Positions 34,722-45,319 are shown, counted from the first letter of the stretch. The stretch: DNA of 64,000 bases from Accumulibacter sp031732795 (GCA_031732795.1 JAVMKC010000115.1:62001-126000); one strand, 5' to 3'. Numbers and translations are program-made. Notes: generated by a model from the letters alone, not told the origin.

Positions 34722-34725
<4 letters not shown>
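34321..34725 (-). CDS. hisI: Phosphoribosyl-AMP cyclohydrolase
   Basis: Third step of histidine synthesis, a zinc/magnesium hydrolase separate here from HisE. It has 134 residues, with the conserved VLMFAYMNKESLQETVDSGSAVYWSRSR, LWRKGEESGH and DCDGDVLLLTIEQHGGIACHTGRESCF segments; the cysteines and histidine bind zinc. Its start overlaps the hisF stop and its stop overlaps the hisE start. Confidence 0.96.
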
Positions 34726-35483
<758 letters not shown>

Positions 35484-35520
35484 AATCGACCACCACTGAG
35501 CGCACAACGTCCGGTTGTCA

Positions 35521-36261
35521 TCACGCGGACGCCCGGTCGGCCTCGTCTTGCGCCTGGGCGAAATCGAGTGTGCCGTCGTAAATCGCCCGGCCGGCGATGG
35601 CGGCGCTGATACCCTCCTGTTCGACGGCGCAAAGACGACGGATGTCGTCGATTCCAGACAAGCCGCCGCTGGCGATCACCGGGATCAACAGTGCCTGTGC
35701 CAGCTTGACGGTGGCGTCGATGTTGACGCCGCTGAGCATGCCGTCACGACCGATGTCGGTATAGATGATCGCTTCGACGCCGTAATCCTCGTATTTCTTG
35801 GCCAGGTCGATCACGTCATGGCCGGTCATTTTCGACCAGCCATCGACCGCCACCTTGCCTTCCTTGGCATCCAGGCCAACGATGATGTGTCCCGGAAAGG
35901 CGCCGCAGGCATCGTGCAGGAAGCCCGGGTTCTTGACTGCGGCGGTGCCGATGATCACGTAGCTCACCCCATCGTCGAGACAGCGTTCGATGGTGTCGAG
36001 ATCGCGGATGCCGCCGCCGAGTTGGACTGGAATATCGTCGCCGACGGCCTTGACGATCTCCTTGATCGCCCGCTCGTTTTTCGGCTTGCCGGCAAAAGCG
36101 CCGTCGAGGTCGACGACGTGCAGGCGACGCGCCCCCTGATCCAGCCAGTGACGGGCCTGTTCGCCCGGCGAGTTCGAAAAAACCGTTACCTGGTCCATCA
36201 GGCCCTGCTTGAGACGGACACATTGTCCTTCCTTGAGATCAATGGCGGGAATTATCAGCAT
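35521..36261 (-). CDS. hisA: ProFAR isomerase (HisA)
   Basis: Amadori isomerization of ProFAR to PRFAR, histidine step 4. It has 246 residues in a TIM barrel; MLIIPAIDLKEGQCVRLKQG carries the catalytic Asp8, with phosphate-binding loops QLGGGIRD and ASGGLSG, and the second catalytic Asp in YTDIGRDGML. Sits 37 bases upstream of hisF. Confidence 0.97.
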   Translation of the reverse strand: MLIIPAIDLKEGQCVRLKQGLMDQVTVFSNSPGEQARHWLDQGARRLHVVDLDGAFAGKPKNERAIKEIVKAVGDDIPVQLGGGIRDLDTIERCLDDGVSYVIIGTAAVKNPGFLHDACGAFPGHIIVGLDAKEGKVAVDGWSKMTGHDVIDLAKKYEDYGVEAIIYTDIGRDGMLSGVNIDATVKLAQALLIPVIASGGLSGIDDIRRLCAVEQEGISAAIAGRAIYDGTLDFAQAQDEADRASA

Positions 36262-36313
36262 GTTGAAGGCGAGAAAAAGAGAGGTTCAACAAAAATGATC
36301 GTCCGGCAGTGGC

Positions 36314-36964
36314 TCAGGGCGTCCAGGCGACGAAATTGGCCAACAGGGTAAGCCCGGCAATGGCGCTTTTTTCGGGGTGGCACTGGATGGCGAAGATATT
36401 ATCCCGCGCCACCGCACTGGTAAAGGGTAGACCATAATCGGTCGTGCCAACAATACAACTTGCGTCCACCGGGTCGGCGTAGTAGCTGTGGACGAAGTAA
36501 AAACGCGCGCCGTCGGCAATACCCCGCCACAACGGATGGCCGTTGTGTTGGCGTACTTCGTTCCAGCCCATGTGCGGCACTTTGAGTTTGCCGCCGGTCT
36601 CGTCGCGCATGCGCTCGGCCGGAAAGCGGCGAACGACACCGGGGAAAACCGACAGACCGGCGATGCCGCCTTCTTCGCTGTGCTCGAACAGCATCTGCTG
36701 GCCGATGCAAATTCCCAGGAACGGTTTGGTGCGCGCGGCGTCGATGATGGCGGCGCGCAAGCCGCGCTGGTCGATTTCACGCATGCAATCCGGCATCGCG
36801 CCCTGGCCGGGGAAAACGACGCGTTCAGCCGCAGCCACTGCCGCCGGTTCCGCCGATACCCGTACCGTACGCCGGGGAGCGACGTGTTGCAGCGCCTGCC
36901 ATACCGAGCGCAGATTGCCCATTCCGTAGTCGATGACGACGATTTCTCCGTCGCCGGTCCCCAT
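36314..36964 (-). CDS. hisH: Imidazole glycerol phosphate synthase, glutamine amidotransferase subunit
   Basis: Supplies ammonia from glutamine to HisF. It has 216 residues of a class I (triad) amidotransferase: the nucleophile C86 in LGICIGQQML, with the His196/Glu198 pair in CHPEKS, and the oxyanion segment VFPGQGAMPDC. The start ATG overlaps the hisB stop (ATGA). The frame extends 153 codons upstream, but those codons are antisense-free shadow of hisB in another frame. Confidence 0.96.
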   Translation of the reverse strand: MGTGDGEIVVIDYGMGNLRSVWQALQHVAPRRTVRVSAEPAAVAAAERVVFPGQGAMPDCMREIDQRGLRAAIIDAARTKPFLGICIGQQMLFEHSEEGGIAGLSVFPGVVRRFPAERMRDETGGKLKVPHMGWNEVRQHNGHPLWRGIADGARFYFVHSYYADPVDASCIVGTTDYGLPFTSAVARDNIFAIQCHPEKSAIAGLTLLANFVAWTP

Positions 36965-37551
36965 CACAGCGAACCTTTGGTCGAGGGGATGCGGTCGACG
37001 CTGCGCGGATCGGCTTCGATCGCCATGCGCAAGGCGCGACCGAAAGCCTTGAACACCGTTTCGGCCTGATGGTGCGCGTTGTCGCCGCGCAGATTGTCGA
37101 TGTGCAGGGTCAGCGCCGCGTGATTGACCAGCCCCTGGAAAAATTCGCGGATCAGGTCGACATCGAAGTCGCCGATCGTCGCCCGCGTGAACTCGACGTT
37201 GAACAGTAGCCCCGGACGACCTGACAAGTCGACGACCGTCCGCGACAACGCTTCGTCGAGCGGCACATAGGCGTGGCCGTAGCGACGCAAGCCTTTCTTG
37301 TCGCCAAGAGCCTGATGCAGTGCCTGCCCGAGGGTGATGCCGATATCCTCGACGGTATGGTGGGCGTCGATATGCAGATCGCCGTTGGCGGTGATGTCGA
37401 GATCGATCAGTCCGTGACGGCAAATCTGATCGAGCATGTGCTCGAGAAACGGGACGCCGGTCACGAAATGACCTTGACCGCTGCCGTCCAAGTTCAGGCG
37501 GATGGTGATCCGCGTTTCAAGCGTATTGCGGGAAACCTCTGCTTGCCGCAT
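36964..37551 (-). CDS. hisB: Imidazoleglycerol-phosphate dehydratase
   Basis: Histidine step 6; here monofunctional, without the phosphatase domain seen in E. coli. It has 195 residues, with metal-binding motifs FLEHMLDQICRHG, DLHIDAHHTVEDIGITLGQA and GDNAHHQAETVFKAFGRALR. The start MRQAEVSRNT is chosen by homology. First gene of the leftward his run; hisC lies across a 159-base divergent promoter region. Confidence 0.96.
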   Translation of the reverse strand: MRQAEVSRNTLETRITIRLNLDGSGQGHFVTGVPFLEHMLDQICRHGLIDLDITANGDLHIDAHHTVEDIGITLGQALHQALGDKKGLRRYGHAYVPLDEALSRTVVDLSGRPGLLFNVEFTRATIGDFDVDLIREFFQGLVNHAALTLHIDNLRGDNAHHQAETVFKAFGRALRMAIEADPRSVDRIPSTKGSL

Positions 37552-37710
37552 CGAGACGTATGACCTGTAAACGAATAAATGTCGAATCGGGAAAAACGGA
37601 CACCTAGGAGCCTGTCGGGGCAATTGCCGTGCGGGCTGAGACTCCGACTGCCGTTCCAGACACACATGATACCATTTCACGCTTTACCTGCCTTCGACCG
37701 AGGAGTCGTG

Positions 37711-38820
37711 ATGAGTCGTTACTGGAGCCCTCTCGTGCATCGCCTGACCCCTTATGTGCCAGGCGAGCAGCCGAAGCTGCCACGACTGATCAAACTCAAC
37801 ACCAACGAGAATCCTTGTCCACCGTCACCGCGCGTCGTCGCCGCGATCAGCGACGAACTGGCCAACAGCGCCGAGGCGTTGCGGCTGTATCCGGATCCGA
37901 ACGCCGACCGGCTCAAAGAAGCGATCGCTGCGCGTTACGCCGCGGCCGGCATCACCAGCCGGCAGGTTTTCGTCGGCAACGGTTCGGACGAAGTGCTGGC
38001 GCACGTGTTCGCCGCGCTGCTCAATCACCTGTCGCCGATTCTTTTCCCGGATATCACCTACAGTTTCTATCCGGTCTATTGCGCGCTGTACGACATCGAT
38101 TATCGGACGGTTCCCTTGACCGAGCAGTTCGAGATCTGCCTGGACGATTACCGGCAGCCGAATGGTGGGATCATTTTTGCCAACCCCAATGCGCCGACCG
38201 GCAGTTTGTTGTCGTTGCCGGCGATCGAAAGCCTGCTCACCGATTGGCAGGAGTCGGTGGTGGTGATCGACGAGGCGTACATCGATTTTGGCGGTGAGTC
38301 GGCGATTACGCTGATCAATCGCTTCCCGAACCTGTTGGTGGTGCATACCCTCTCCAAATCGCGTTCGCTGGCCGGTCTGCGGGTCGGTTACGCGGTGGGC
38401 AACGAGGAGTTGATCGAAGCGCTGGAACGGGTCAAAAACAGTTTCAATTCGTACCCGCTCGACCGCTTGGCGCTGGTCGGCGCGATCGCCGCCTTGGCCG
38501 ACGAGCGTCATTTCGAAAAATCGCGACGGACGGTGATCGACAACCGCGAACATCTGCGCCAGGATTTGCTCGCGTTCGGCTTCGAGATCCTGCCTTCGGC
38601 GGCCAATTTCATTTTTGTCCGCCACCCGCAGCATGACGCTGGTGAGATCGCCGCCCGGCTGCGCCAGCAGGGGATCATCGTCCGGCACTTCCGGTTGCCA
38701 CGCATCGAACAGTTTCTGCGCATCACCATCGGTACGGCCGCCGACTGCCAGAGTCTGGTTGCCGCCTTGGGCGAGATTCTCGTCCAACCGTCCTCATCTG
38801 GGCCATCGCCAGGCGCTTAA
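37711..38820 (+). CDS. hisC: Histidinol-phosphate aminotransferase
   Basis: A PLP enzyme of histidine step 7. It has 369 residues: LNTNENPCPPSP near the start, GSDEVLAHVF, NPNAPTG, VVIDEAYIDF, the PLP lysine in TLSKSRSLAGLRVGY, and the C-terminal FLRITIGT. Transcribed away from hisBHAFIE, from the shared region at 37552-37710. The start ATG follows GACCGAGGAGTCGTG; 44 upstream codons are non-homologous. Confidence 0.96.
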   Translation: MSRYWSPLVHRLTPYVPGEQPKLPRLIKLNTNENPCPPSPRVVAAISDELANSAEALRLYPDPNADRLKEAIAARYAAAGITSRQVFVGNGSDEVLAHVFAALLNHLSPILFPDITYSFYPVYCALYDIDYRTVPLTEQFEICLDDYRQPNGGIIFANPNAPTGSLLSLPAIESLLTDWQESVVVIDEAYIDFGGESAITLINRFPNLLVVHTLSKSRSLAGLRVGYAVGNEELIEALERVKNSFNSYPLDRLALVGAIAALADERHFEKSRRTVIDNREHLRQDLLAFGFEILPSAANFIFVRHPQHDAGEIAARLRQQGIIVRHFRLPRIEQFLRITIGTAADCQSLVAALGEILVQPSSSGPSPGA

Positions 38821-38911
38821 AAGATGATTCGGCCGGCGCTGAAGTTCGCGGTCGGCGTCATCGTCGAGAGACACGTGCTCCCGTTGGCCGGTCTAAGCCG
38901 CTGATACCGTT

Positions 38912-40096
38912 TTAATTCGCCAGCAAATCCCGCGTATGGCGGGCGATCATCAATTCCTCGTTGGTCGGTAACACCCAAGCCGAGACCCGGCTGTCGGCGC
39001 GGGTCAGTCGGGTCTCGCCGCGCGCGTTGGCTTCCGGGTCGAGGTCGACGCCCAGCCAGGCCGCCTGTTGACAGATTTGCTGGCGGATGGCGATGCTGTT
39101 TTCGCCGATACCGGCGGTGAAGACCAGCGCATCGAGTCCGCCGAGGACGGCGGTCAGCGCGCCGATCTCGCGGTTGATGCGATAGACGAAATGGTCGATC
39201 GCCAGCTTGGCTCGTGGCGCGTCGCTGGCTTCGAGCACGCGCATGTCGTTGCTGATCCCGGAAAGTCCGAGCAGACCGGAGCGTTTGTAAAGCAGTTCCT
39301 CGATCTGCGTCGGGGTCAGGCTCTCGTGTTGCAGCAGATAGAGGACGAGGCCCGGGTCGATGTTGCCCGGGCGGGTGCCCATCATCAGCCCGTCCAGGGC
39401 GGTGAAACCCATCGAACTGCCGACGCTCTGTCGATGATGGATGGCGCACAGGCTGGCTCCACTGCCCAGATGGGCGACGATTACCCGGCCGTCGGCAATC
39501 TCCGGTGCGACGGCCGGCAAGGTCGCGGCGATGTATTCGTACGACAAGCCATGAAAGCCGTAACGACGGATTCCACGCTGATAATACTCGTACGGCAGCC
39601 CGTAGTATTCGCCGATCGATTGCTGCGTGCGATGAAAAGCGGTGTCGAAACAGGCGACTTGCGGCAGATTCGGGTAAGTCTGCCCGATGGCTCGGATGGC
39701 GGCGAGGTTGTGCGGCTGATGCAGCGGCGCCAAGGGGATGAAGGTGGCCAGGGTATCGAGCACTTCCGGAGTGACCCGTAGCGGTGCCGAATGTGCCGCG
39801 CCGCCATGCACCACGCGATGGCCGACGCCGAGCAGCGTCTGTCCGGCGAAACGTTCGCGCAGCAAGTGGTCGATGGCCGTCAACGCTTGCGCGTGGCTGT
39901 TCATCTGCCCGCTGTCCCAGCGCACATCGGCGATCACCTGTCCGTCGCCGTCCTTGGCTTTGAGATGTGGCGCGCTGCCGAGCCCCTCGACCTGACCGAC
40001 GGCGATGGCTTGCAACTCGTCCGGTCCAGCGAGTTGAAAGACGGAAAATTTCAGGCTCGACGAACCGGCGTTGAGCACGAGCAGGAGGCTGGCCAT
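38912..40096 (-). CDS. ackA: Acetate kinase
   Basis: Interconverts acetyl phosphate and acetate with ATP. It has 394 residues: LLVLNAGSSSLKFSVF at the start, GHRVVHGG, CFDTAFHRT, the HLGSGASLCAI phosphate loop, GTRPGNIDPGLVLYL, and VFTAGIGENS near the C-terminus. A partner phosphotransacetylase is not adjacent. It is divergent from glcD across 347 bases. Confidence 0.96.
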   Translation of the reverse strand: MASLLLVLNAGSSSLKFSVFQLAGPDELQAIAVGQVEGLGSAPHLKAKDGDGQVIADVRWDSGQMNSHAQALTAIDHLLRERFAGQTLLGVGHRVVHGGAAHSAPLRVTPEVLDTLATFIPLAPLHQPHNLAAIRAIGQTYPNLPQVACFDTAFHRTQQSIGEYYGLPYEYYQRGIRRYGFHGLSYEYIAATLPAVAPEIADGRVIVAHLGSGASLCAIHHRQSVGSSMGFTALDGLMMGTRPGNIDPGLVLYLLQHESLTPTQIEELLYKRSGLLGLSGISNDMRVLEASDAPRAKLAIDHFVYRINREIGALTAVLGGLDALVFTAGIGENSIAIRQQICQQAAWLGVDLDPEANARGETRLTRADSRVSAWVLPTNEELMIARHTRDLLAN

Positions 40097-40443
40097 GATG
40101 AGTGATGAGTGGCTGGTAGGGTAGGGAAGAAGAGAGTGGCCCGGATGTCGTGAACGATCCGTGGAACGATAGTCCGGGTGCCTCAGGCGGGTGTCGATGA
40201 GCGTCTGGAAAGATCGATGGACACGGCGGATGTGACGACTTCATTGTAGTGCAGCCGCCGGCGAAGCAGAACGCATTCGATCGGCGAAACCCGCGTAAGC
40301 GGTGCGCGAAACGGGTTACAGCCGGTCCGGAACGCGCTATTGTTGCAGTCCTGTCCCTTCTTCCCGACGGCATGCCGTGCCGCCCGTTTCGATGGTTGGC
40401 GGTGGCCGCTGCGGGGCATCGAGCGGTGCTTTGAGGAATCTTG
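40097..40443. other. Divergent intergenic region between ackA and glcDEF
   Basis: 347 bases with no credible gene. A stem CCGGA...TCCGG encloses 40141-40175, and CGAAACCCGCG / CGCGAAACGGGTT near 40286-40316 form an imperfect dyad that might bind a regulator such as GlcC. No clear promoter hexamers are seen. Confidence 0.4.
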
Positions 40444-41928
40444 ATGAGTTTTGACGCTTCTCTCGCGGATTGCCGCTATCCGGTCGATCGGGCCGCGCTG
40501 ATCGAGCGCTTGTCGACCGTGCTGCCGGCGGACTCGCTGCTGGGCGATGAGGAAGAACTGCGACCGTACGAAAGCGATGGACTGACCGCTTATCGCAGCC
40601 TGCCGTCGCTGGTGGTCCTGCCGGCTGACGAGGCCCAGGTGCAGGCAGTGCTGCGAATTTGCCACCAGTTCCGGGCGCCGGTCGTGCCGCGCGGCGCTGC
40701 TACCGGGCTGTCCGGCGGTGCGACGCCGCATCCCGACGGGGTGGTCATTTCGCTGGCCAAACTCAAGAAAATCCTGCGTATCGACCCGTTGGCGCGCACC
40801 GCCGTCGTCCAGCCGGGAGTGCGCAACCTGGCGGTTTCCGAGGCGGCGGCGCCCTATGGACTGTATTACGCGCCCGATCCGTCATCGCAGATTGCCTGCA
40901 CCATCGGCGGCAATGTCGCCGAGAATTCCGGTGGCGTTCATTGCCTCAAATACGGGCTGACGGTGCATAACGTGTTGCGCGTCCGTGGTCTGACCATCGA
41001 AGGTGAGGCGGTCGAATTCGGCACCGGCGGTCTGGATGCGCCGGGCTACGACCTGCTGGCAGTGGTCATCGGCTCCGAAGGACTGCTGGCGTTGGTTACC
41101 GAAATCACCGTCCGCCTGACGCCAAAACCGCTGTTGGCACAAGTGGCGATCGCCTCGTTCGCCGATGTCCGTTGTGCTGGCGAGGCGGTGGCCGCGATCA
41201 TCGCGGCCGGCATCATTCCGGCCGGGCTGGAAATGATGGACCGCCAGGCGATTCACGCCGTCGAACCGTACGTCAATGCCGGTTATGATCTCGACGCCGA
41301 GGCTATCCTGCTCTGCGAAGCCGACGGTACTCCCGAAGAAGTGGCCGAGGAAATCGCCCGGGTAAAGACGGTGCTCGAAGCAAGCGGCGCTTCGGAGGTC
41401 CGCATCTCGGCGAACGAAGCTGAGCGGCTGCGCTTCTGGGCGGGACGCAAAGCCGCTTTCCCGGCGGTCGGGCGCATGACTCCAGATTACCTGTGCATGG
41501 ATGGGACGATTCCGCGCAAGCGTCTGGCGGAAATGCTCGAAGCGATCGACATCCTGTCCACCAAATACGGGCTGCGCTGCGCCAACGTCTTTCATGCCGG
41601 CGACGGCAACCTGCATCCCTTGATCATGTACGACGCCAACCGTCCCGGCGAACTCGACCGCGCGGCGGCCTTCGGTGCGGAAATCCTCGAATTGTCGGTC
41701 CGTTTCGGCGGCACGATCACCGGCGAACACGGCGTCGGCCTGGAAAAAGTCGACCTGATGGCCGCGCAGTTCGGCGATGGCGAAATCGCCGCTTTCCATC
41801 GGTTGAAAGCCGCTTTCGACGACAGCGGTCTGTTCAATCCCGGCAAAGGCGTGCCGACGCTCGCCCGCTGCCGCGAATACACCCTGGCGCGCGCCGGCAC
41901 CACGTCGTCGCCGCAGGCCAGCCGCTGA
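40444..41928 (+). CDS. glcD: Glycolate oxidase subunit GlcD (FAD-linked)
   Basis: The flavin subunit that oxidises glycolate (or D-lactate) to the 2-oxo acid and feeds the quinone pool. It has 494 residues. The FAD-binding PCMH domain shows LPSLVVLPADEAQVQAVL, PVVPRGAATGLSGGATP and CTIGGNVAENSGGVHCLKYG. The C-terminal FAD-linked oxidase domain has NVFHAGDGNLHPLI and GTITGEHGVGLEK. ATG at 40444 is used; an adjoining TTG would add one residue. The stop overlaps glcE. Confidence 0.95.
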   Translation: MSFDASLADCRYPVDRAALIERLSTVLPADSLLGDEEELRPYESDGLTAYRSLPSLVVLPADEAQVQAVLRICHQFRAPVVPRGAATGLSGGATPHPDGVVISLAKLKKILRIDPLARTAVVQPGVRNLAVSEAAAPYGLYYAPDPSSQIACTIGGNVAENSGGVHCLKYGLTVHNVLRVRGLTIEGEAVEFGTGGLDAPGYDLLAVVIGSEGLLALVTEITVRLTPKPLLAQVAIASFADVRCAGEAVAAIIAAGIIPAGLEMMDRQAIHAVEPYVNAGYDLDAEAILLCEADGTPEEVAEEIARVKTVLEASGASEVRISANEAERLRFWAGRKAAFPAVGRMTPDYLCMDGTIPRKRLAEMLEAIDILSTKYGLRCANVFHAGDGNLHPLIMYDANRPGELDRAAAFGAEILELSVRFGGTITGEHGVGLEKVDLMAAQFGDGEIAAFHRLKAAFDDSGLFNPGKGVPTLARCREYTLARAGTTSSPQASR

Positions 41929-42995
41929 TGGATGCGCTGCTCGCCAGATGGCAACAACGAATTCGCGCCGCCGCCGACGCTGGCGAGCACTTGGCCTTGC
42001 AGGGTAGCGGCAGCAAAGCGTTCTATGGCGGAACGATCAGTGGTACCCCCTTCGAAGTCGCCGCCTATCGCGGCATCGTCGCCTATGAGCCGACCGAACT
42101 GGTGGTCACCGCCCGCGCCGGGACGACGCTGTCGGAACTCTCGGCGGTGCTCGCCGAAAGAGGCCAGTGGCTGCCTTGCGAGCCGCCACACTTCGGGCCG
42201 TCGGCGACCGTCGGCGGCATGCTCGCCTGTGGCTTGTCCGGTCCTGGCCGCGCCGCTGCCGGCGCTGTGCGTGACTTCGTTCTCGGCGTCAAACTGCTCA
42301 CCGGCAACGGCGAGGTGTTGTCGTTCGGCGGACAGGTGATGAAAAACGTCGCCGGTTACGACGTGGCGCGTTTGATCGCCGGCAGTCTCGGCACGCTGGC
42401 GTTGATTCTCGAGGTGTCGCTGAAAGTCCTGCCCCGGCCGCTGGCCGAAAAAAGCGTCCGTTTGGCGGTGGACGAGCGCGAAGCCCTGAGCCGGCTCAAC
42501 CGCTGGGGCGGCCAACCGCTACCGATCTCGGCGTCAGCCTGGCACCAGGGAGAATTGACCGTCCGGCTGTCGGGCGCGGCGGCAGCCGTCGCCGCGGCGC
42601 GGGAACGGCTGGGCGGCGAGACGCTCGCCGAAAACGAAGCGGCGGCTTTCTGGCAGTCGTTGCGCGAGCAGACGCACGATTTTTTCAACGGCGAGGTGCC
42701 GCTTTGGCGGCTGTCGCTGCCGTCGGTCGCCGCACCACAGGCTTTGGGAGCGACGCTGATCGAATGGGGTGGCGCGCAACGCTGGCTGCGCGGCGGCGAT
42801 CCGGCCACGTATCGGGCCGCGGCGTCGGCGGCCGGTGGACACGCGACGCTGTTTCGCGGCGATCCGGCGCTGAAAGCGGCGGTGGGCGTGTTCCAGCCGC
42901 TCAACGCTCCCCTGTTGCGTATCCATCGCCGGCTGAAGACCGCCTTCGACCCGCGGGGCGTTTTCAACCCCGGCCGGCTGTACCCGGACTTCTGA
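41928..42995 (+). CDS. glcE: Glycolate oxidase subunit GlcE (FAD-binding)
   Basis: The second flavin subunit. It has 355 residues, shorter than GlcD: LQGSGSKAFYGG, the YEPTELVVTARAGTTLSELSAVLAERGQWLP segment, PSATVGGMLACGLSGPGR, and the C-terminal KTAFDPRGVFNPGRLYPDF. It starts with an ATGA overlap on the glcD stop and is followed by glcF after 11 bases. Confidence 0.94.
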   Translation: MDALLARWQQRIRAAADAGEHLALQGSGSKAFYGGTISGTPFEVAAYRGIVAYEPTELVVTARAGTTLSELSAVLAERGQWLPCEPPHFGPSATVGGMLACGLSGPGRAAAGAVRDFVLGVKLLTGNGEVLSFGGQVMKNVAGYDVARLIAGSLGTLALILEVSLKVLPRPLAEKSVRLAVDEREALSRLNRWGGQPLPISASAWHQGELTVRLSGAAAAVAAARERLGGETLAENEAAAFWQSLREQTHDFFNGEVPLWRLSLPSVAAPQALGATLIEWGGAQRWLRGGDPATYRAAASAAGGHATLFRGDPALKAAVGVFQPLNAPLLRIHRRLKTAFDPRGVFNPGRLYPDF

Positions 42996-43006
42996 ACACG
43001 TGAGCG

Positions 43007-44263
43007 ATGCAAACCGATCTGGCTGACTTCATCAAGGACACCCCGCAAGGGCGCGCCGCCGACGCCATCCTGCGCCGTTGCGTGCATTGCGGCTTTTGCG
43101 CGGCGACTTGCCCGACCTATCAGTTGCTCGGCGACGAGCTCGACGGGCCGCGTGGACGGATCTATCTGATCAAGCGAATGCTCGAAGGCGCACCGGTCAG
43201 CGAAAAAACGCAGCGCCATCTCGACCGTTGCTTGACCTGTCGATCCTGCGAAACCACTTGTCCGTCGGGCGTCGACTACCATCGTCTGCTCGACATCGGC
43301 CGCGAAGTGCTCGAACAGCGCGTGCCGCGGACCGGCAAGGAGCGGGCGCTGCGCTTTCTGCTGGCGCAAACGGTGCCGAGGCGCCGGCTGTTCGCCGCCG
43401 CGGTCGGCGTCGGCCGCGCGCTACGGCCGTGGCTACCCGGCGGACTGGCGCGGAAAGTGCCGCCGGCCGCTGCCGAACGATTGCCCCGGCCGCGTCAGTC
43501 CGGACATTCCCGGCGGATGCTGCTGCTCGCCGGCTGCGTCCAGCCGACCCTGGTGGCCAACACCAATGCCGCGACGGTGCGCGTTTTCGACCGTCTGGCG
43601 ATCGACCTGATCGAAGTCCCGGCGGCCGGCTGCTGTGGTGCCTTGCGGCATCACCTGCTGGGCCGCCGGGCGGCGATCGACGACATGCGGCGCCTGATCG
43701 ATGCCTGGTGGCCCCATGTTGAGAAGGGTATCGAAGCGATCGTCATCACCGCCTCCGGTTGCGGCGCCCAGTTGCGAGAGTATGGCCCGCTGCTCGAAGA
43801 CGATCCGCGATACGCAGCAAAAGCGGCCCGGATCGCCGCCTTGAGCCGCGACGTCAGCCAAGTGCTCGCCGCCGAACGGAAAACCCTGCTCGACTTGTTG
43901 CAACGATCAGCCACAGGTCCCGCGCAGCGAGTCGCCTATCATCCCCCCTGCACGCTGCAACACGCGCAGAAAATCAACGGCCTGGCCGAATCGCTGCTCG
44001 TTGCCGCCGGTCACCAGTTGCTGCCGGTCGCCGACACCCATCTGTGCTGCGGCTCAGCGGGAACCTACTCGATTCTCCAGCCAACGCTGGCCGGCCAATT
44101 GCGCGACAACAAACTGGCGGCACTGCTCGCCGGCGAACCGACCGTGTTGGCCACCGCCAACGTCGGTTGCCAGACGCATCTGCAAAGCGGTAGTGCCTTG
44201 CCGGTACGGCATTGGATCGAACTGATCGACGAGCGATTGCAAGACGCGGCGCCGGGTAGGTGA
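43007..44263 (+). CDS. glcF: Glycolate oxidase iron-sulfur subunit GlcF
   Basis: Carries electrons from GlcDE to quinone. It has 418 residues: two ferredoxin-type 4Fe-4S motifs (CVHCGFCAATCP near residue 25 and CLTCRSCETTCPSG near 75) and two CCG-type cysteine-rich domains (AAGCCGALRHH and HLCCGSAGTYS). A GAGCGTT...AACGCTC hairpin follows the stop at 44262-44286, without a T run. Confidence 0.95.
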   Translation: MQTDLADFIKDTPQGRAADAILRRCVHCGFCAATCPTYQLLGDELDGPRGRIYLIKRMLEGAPVSEKTQRHLDRCLTCRSCETTCPSGVDYHRLLDIGREVLEQRVPRTGKERALRFLLAQTVPRRRLFAAAVGVGRALRPWLPGGLARKVPPAAAERLPRPRQSGHSRRMLLLAGCVQPTLVANTNAATVRVFDRLAIDLIEVPAAGCCGALRHHLLGRRAAIDDMRRLIDAWWPHVEKGIEAIVITASGCGAQLREYGPLLEDDPRYAAKAARIAALSRDVSQVLAAERKTLLDLLQRSATGPAQRVAYHPPCTLQHAQKINGLAESLLVAAGHQLLPVADTHLCCGSAGTYSILQPTLAGQLRDNKLAALLAGEPTVLATANVGCQTHLQSGSALPVRHWIELIDERLQDAAPGR

Positions 44264-44418
44264 GCGTTCAGATCGGTCAAACGCTCCGATCGTCAGCCGG
44301 CAACCTTGCCGGTGACGAAGTGTCCGCTGATGTGATTCGGTGAGCCGATAGTCCCGCGGTTCCCGTCGCTGCCCGTTGTCGCCTCCGCAACCCGGGGCAA
44401 AGCCGACACGCTGGTAGA

Positions 44419-45273
44419 ATGCTTTCTTCCCACTTTCCACGCAGACCTCACTTGGCGTCTCTTCCCGAACTCCGCCCCGGGCAGTCGATCGAACTGCTCA
44501 AAGAACTGCACATCCTGACCCGCGACGGCAAGATCAATCAGGACAGCCGCCGAAAACTCAAGCAGGTCCGTCACCTCTGCCAGTTCATCGAACCGCTGCT
44601 CGACGAACTGGTCGCCGCCAATGCCGCGCCGACGCTGGTCGACCACGGCGCCGGCAAGTCGTACCTCGGCTTCATCCTCTACGACCTGTTTTTCCAGTCG
44701 CGGGCCCGTGGTCACATCTACGGCATCGAAGCGCGCGCCGAACTGGTCGAGCGATCGCGGGAACTGGCCGAACGCCTCGGCTTCGCGCGGATGAGCTTCC
44801 ACCACCTGAACATCGCCGCCGCGCTCGAAGCTGCCGAATTGCCGACGCAGATCGACATCGTCACCGCGCTGCACGCCTGCGACACCGCCACCGACGACGC
44901 CATCCGCTTCGCGCTGCACCGGCAGGCGCGCTTCATCGTTCTGGCACCGTGCTGCCAAGCCGAAGTAGCGGCGCATTTGCGACGGAACAAAAATATCGCC
45001 CTGGCGGCGACGCCGCTGGCCGAAATGTGGCGACACCCGCTGCACAGCCGCGAATTCGGCAGCCAACTGACCAATGTCCTGCGCAGCCTGCAACTCGAAG
45101 CGCACGGCTATCAGGTAACGGTCACCGAACTGGTCGGCTGGGAACACTCGCTGAAAAACGAATTGATCATCGCCCGCCGCACCGGCAACCGGCGTGGTAA
45201 CGCCAGCGAACGCATCGAACAGATTCTGCGGCAACTCCATCTCGAGGAATTGCGTGGACGGTTCATTGACTGA
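44419..45273 (+). CDS. Class I SAM-dependent methyltransferase (Methyltransf_32-like)
   Basis: A 284-residue methyltransferase candidate. The SAM-binding strand-loop is LVDHGAGKSYLGFILYD (about 70-87), followed by YGIEARAELVERSRELAERLG (acidic strand 2 end) and DIVTALHACDTATDDAIRF (motif with ALHACD, typical of the Methyltransf_32/RRNAD1-like group). CCQAEVAAHL lies after strand 5. The substrate is unknown; relatives are annotated as rRNA or protein methyltransferases. Followed immediately by the IS630 element; no promoter interruption is evident. Confidence 0.82.
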   Translation: MLSSHFPRRPHLASLPELRPGQSIELLKELHILTRDGKINQDSRRKLKQVRHLCQFIEPLLDELVAANAAPTLVDHGAGKSYLGFILYDLFFQSRARGHIYGIEARAELVERSRELAERLGFARMSFHHLNIAAALEAAELPTQIDIVTALHACDTATDDAIRFALHRQARFIVLAPCCQAEVAAHLRRNKNIALAATPLAEMWRHPLHSREFGSQLTNVLRSLQLEAHGYQVTVTELVGWEHSLKNELIIARRTGNRRGNASERIEQILRQLHLEELRGRFID

Positions 45274-45319
45274 ACCGACGAGGCTGGAATATCAAAAAAT
45301 ACTTTCTGGAGGGCGCGTA

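Noticed and set aside
36965..37423. Longer hisH start
   Set aside because: Those codons are the hisB gene in another frame; the ATG overlapping the hisB stop fits HisH length and start.
38817..40373. 518-codon minus-strand frame over ackA
   Set aside because: Covers ackA in another frame with Arg-rich, non-family sequence.
41493..42995. 500-codon frame starting within glcD
   Set aside because: Its 3' part is simply glcE; the 145 upstream codons are an out-of-frame reading of glcD. The ATG overlapping the glcD stop is the proper start.
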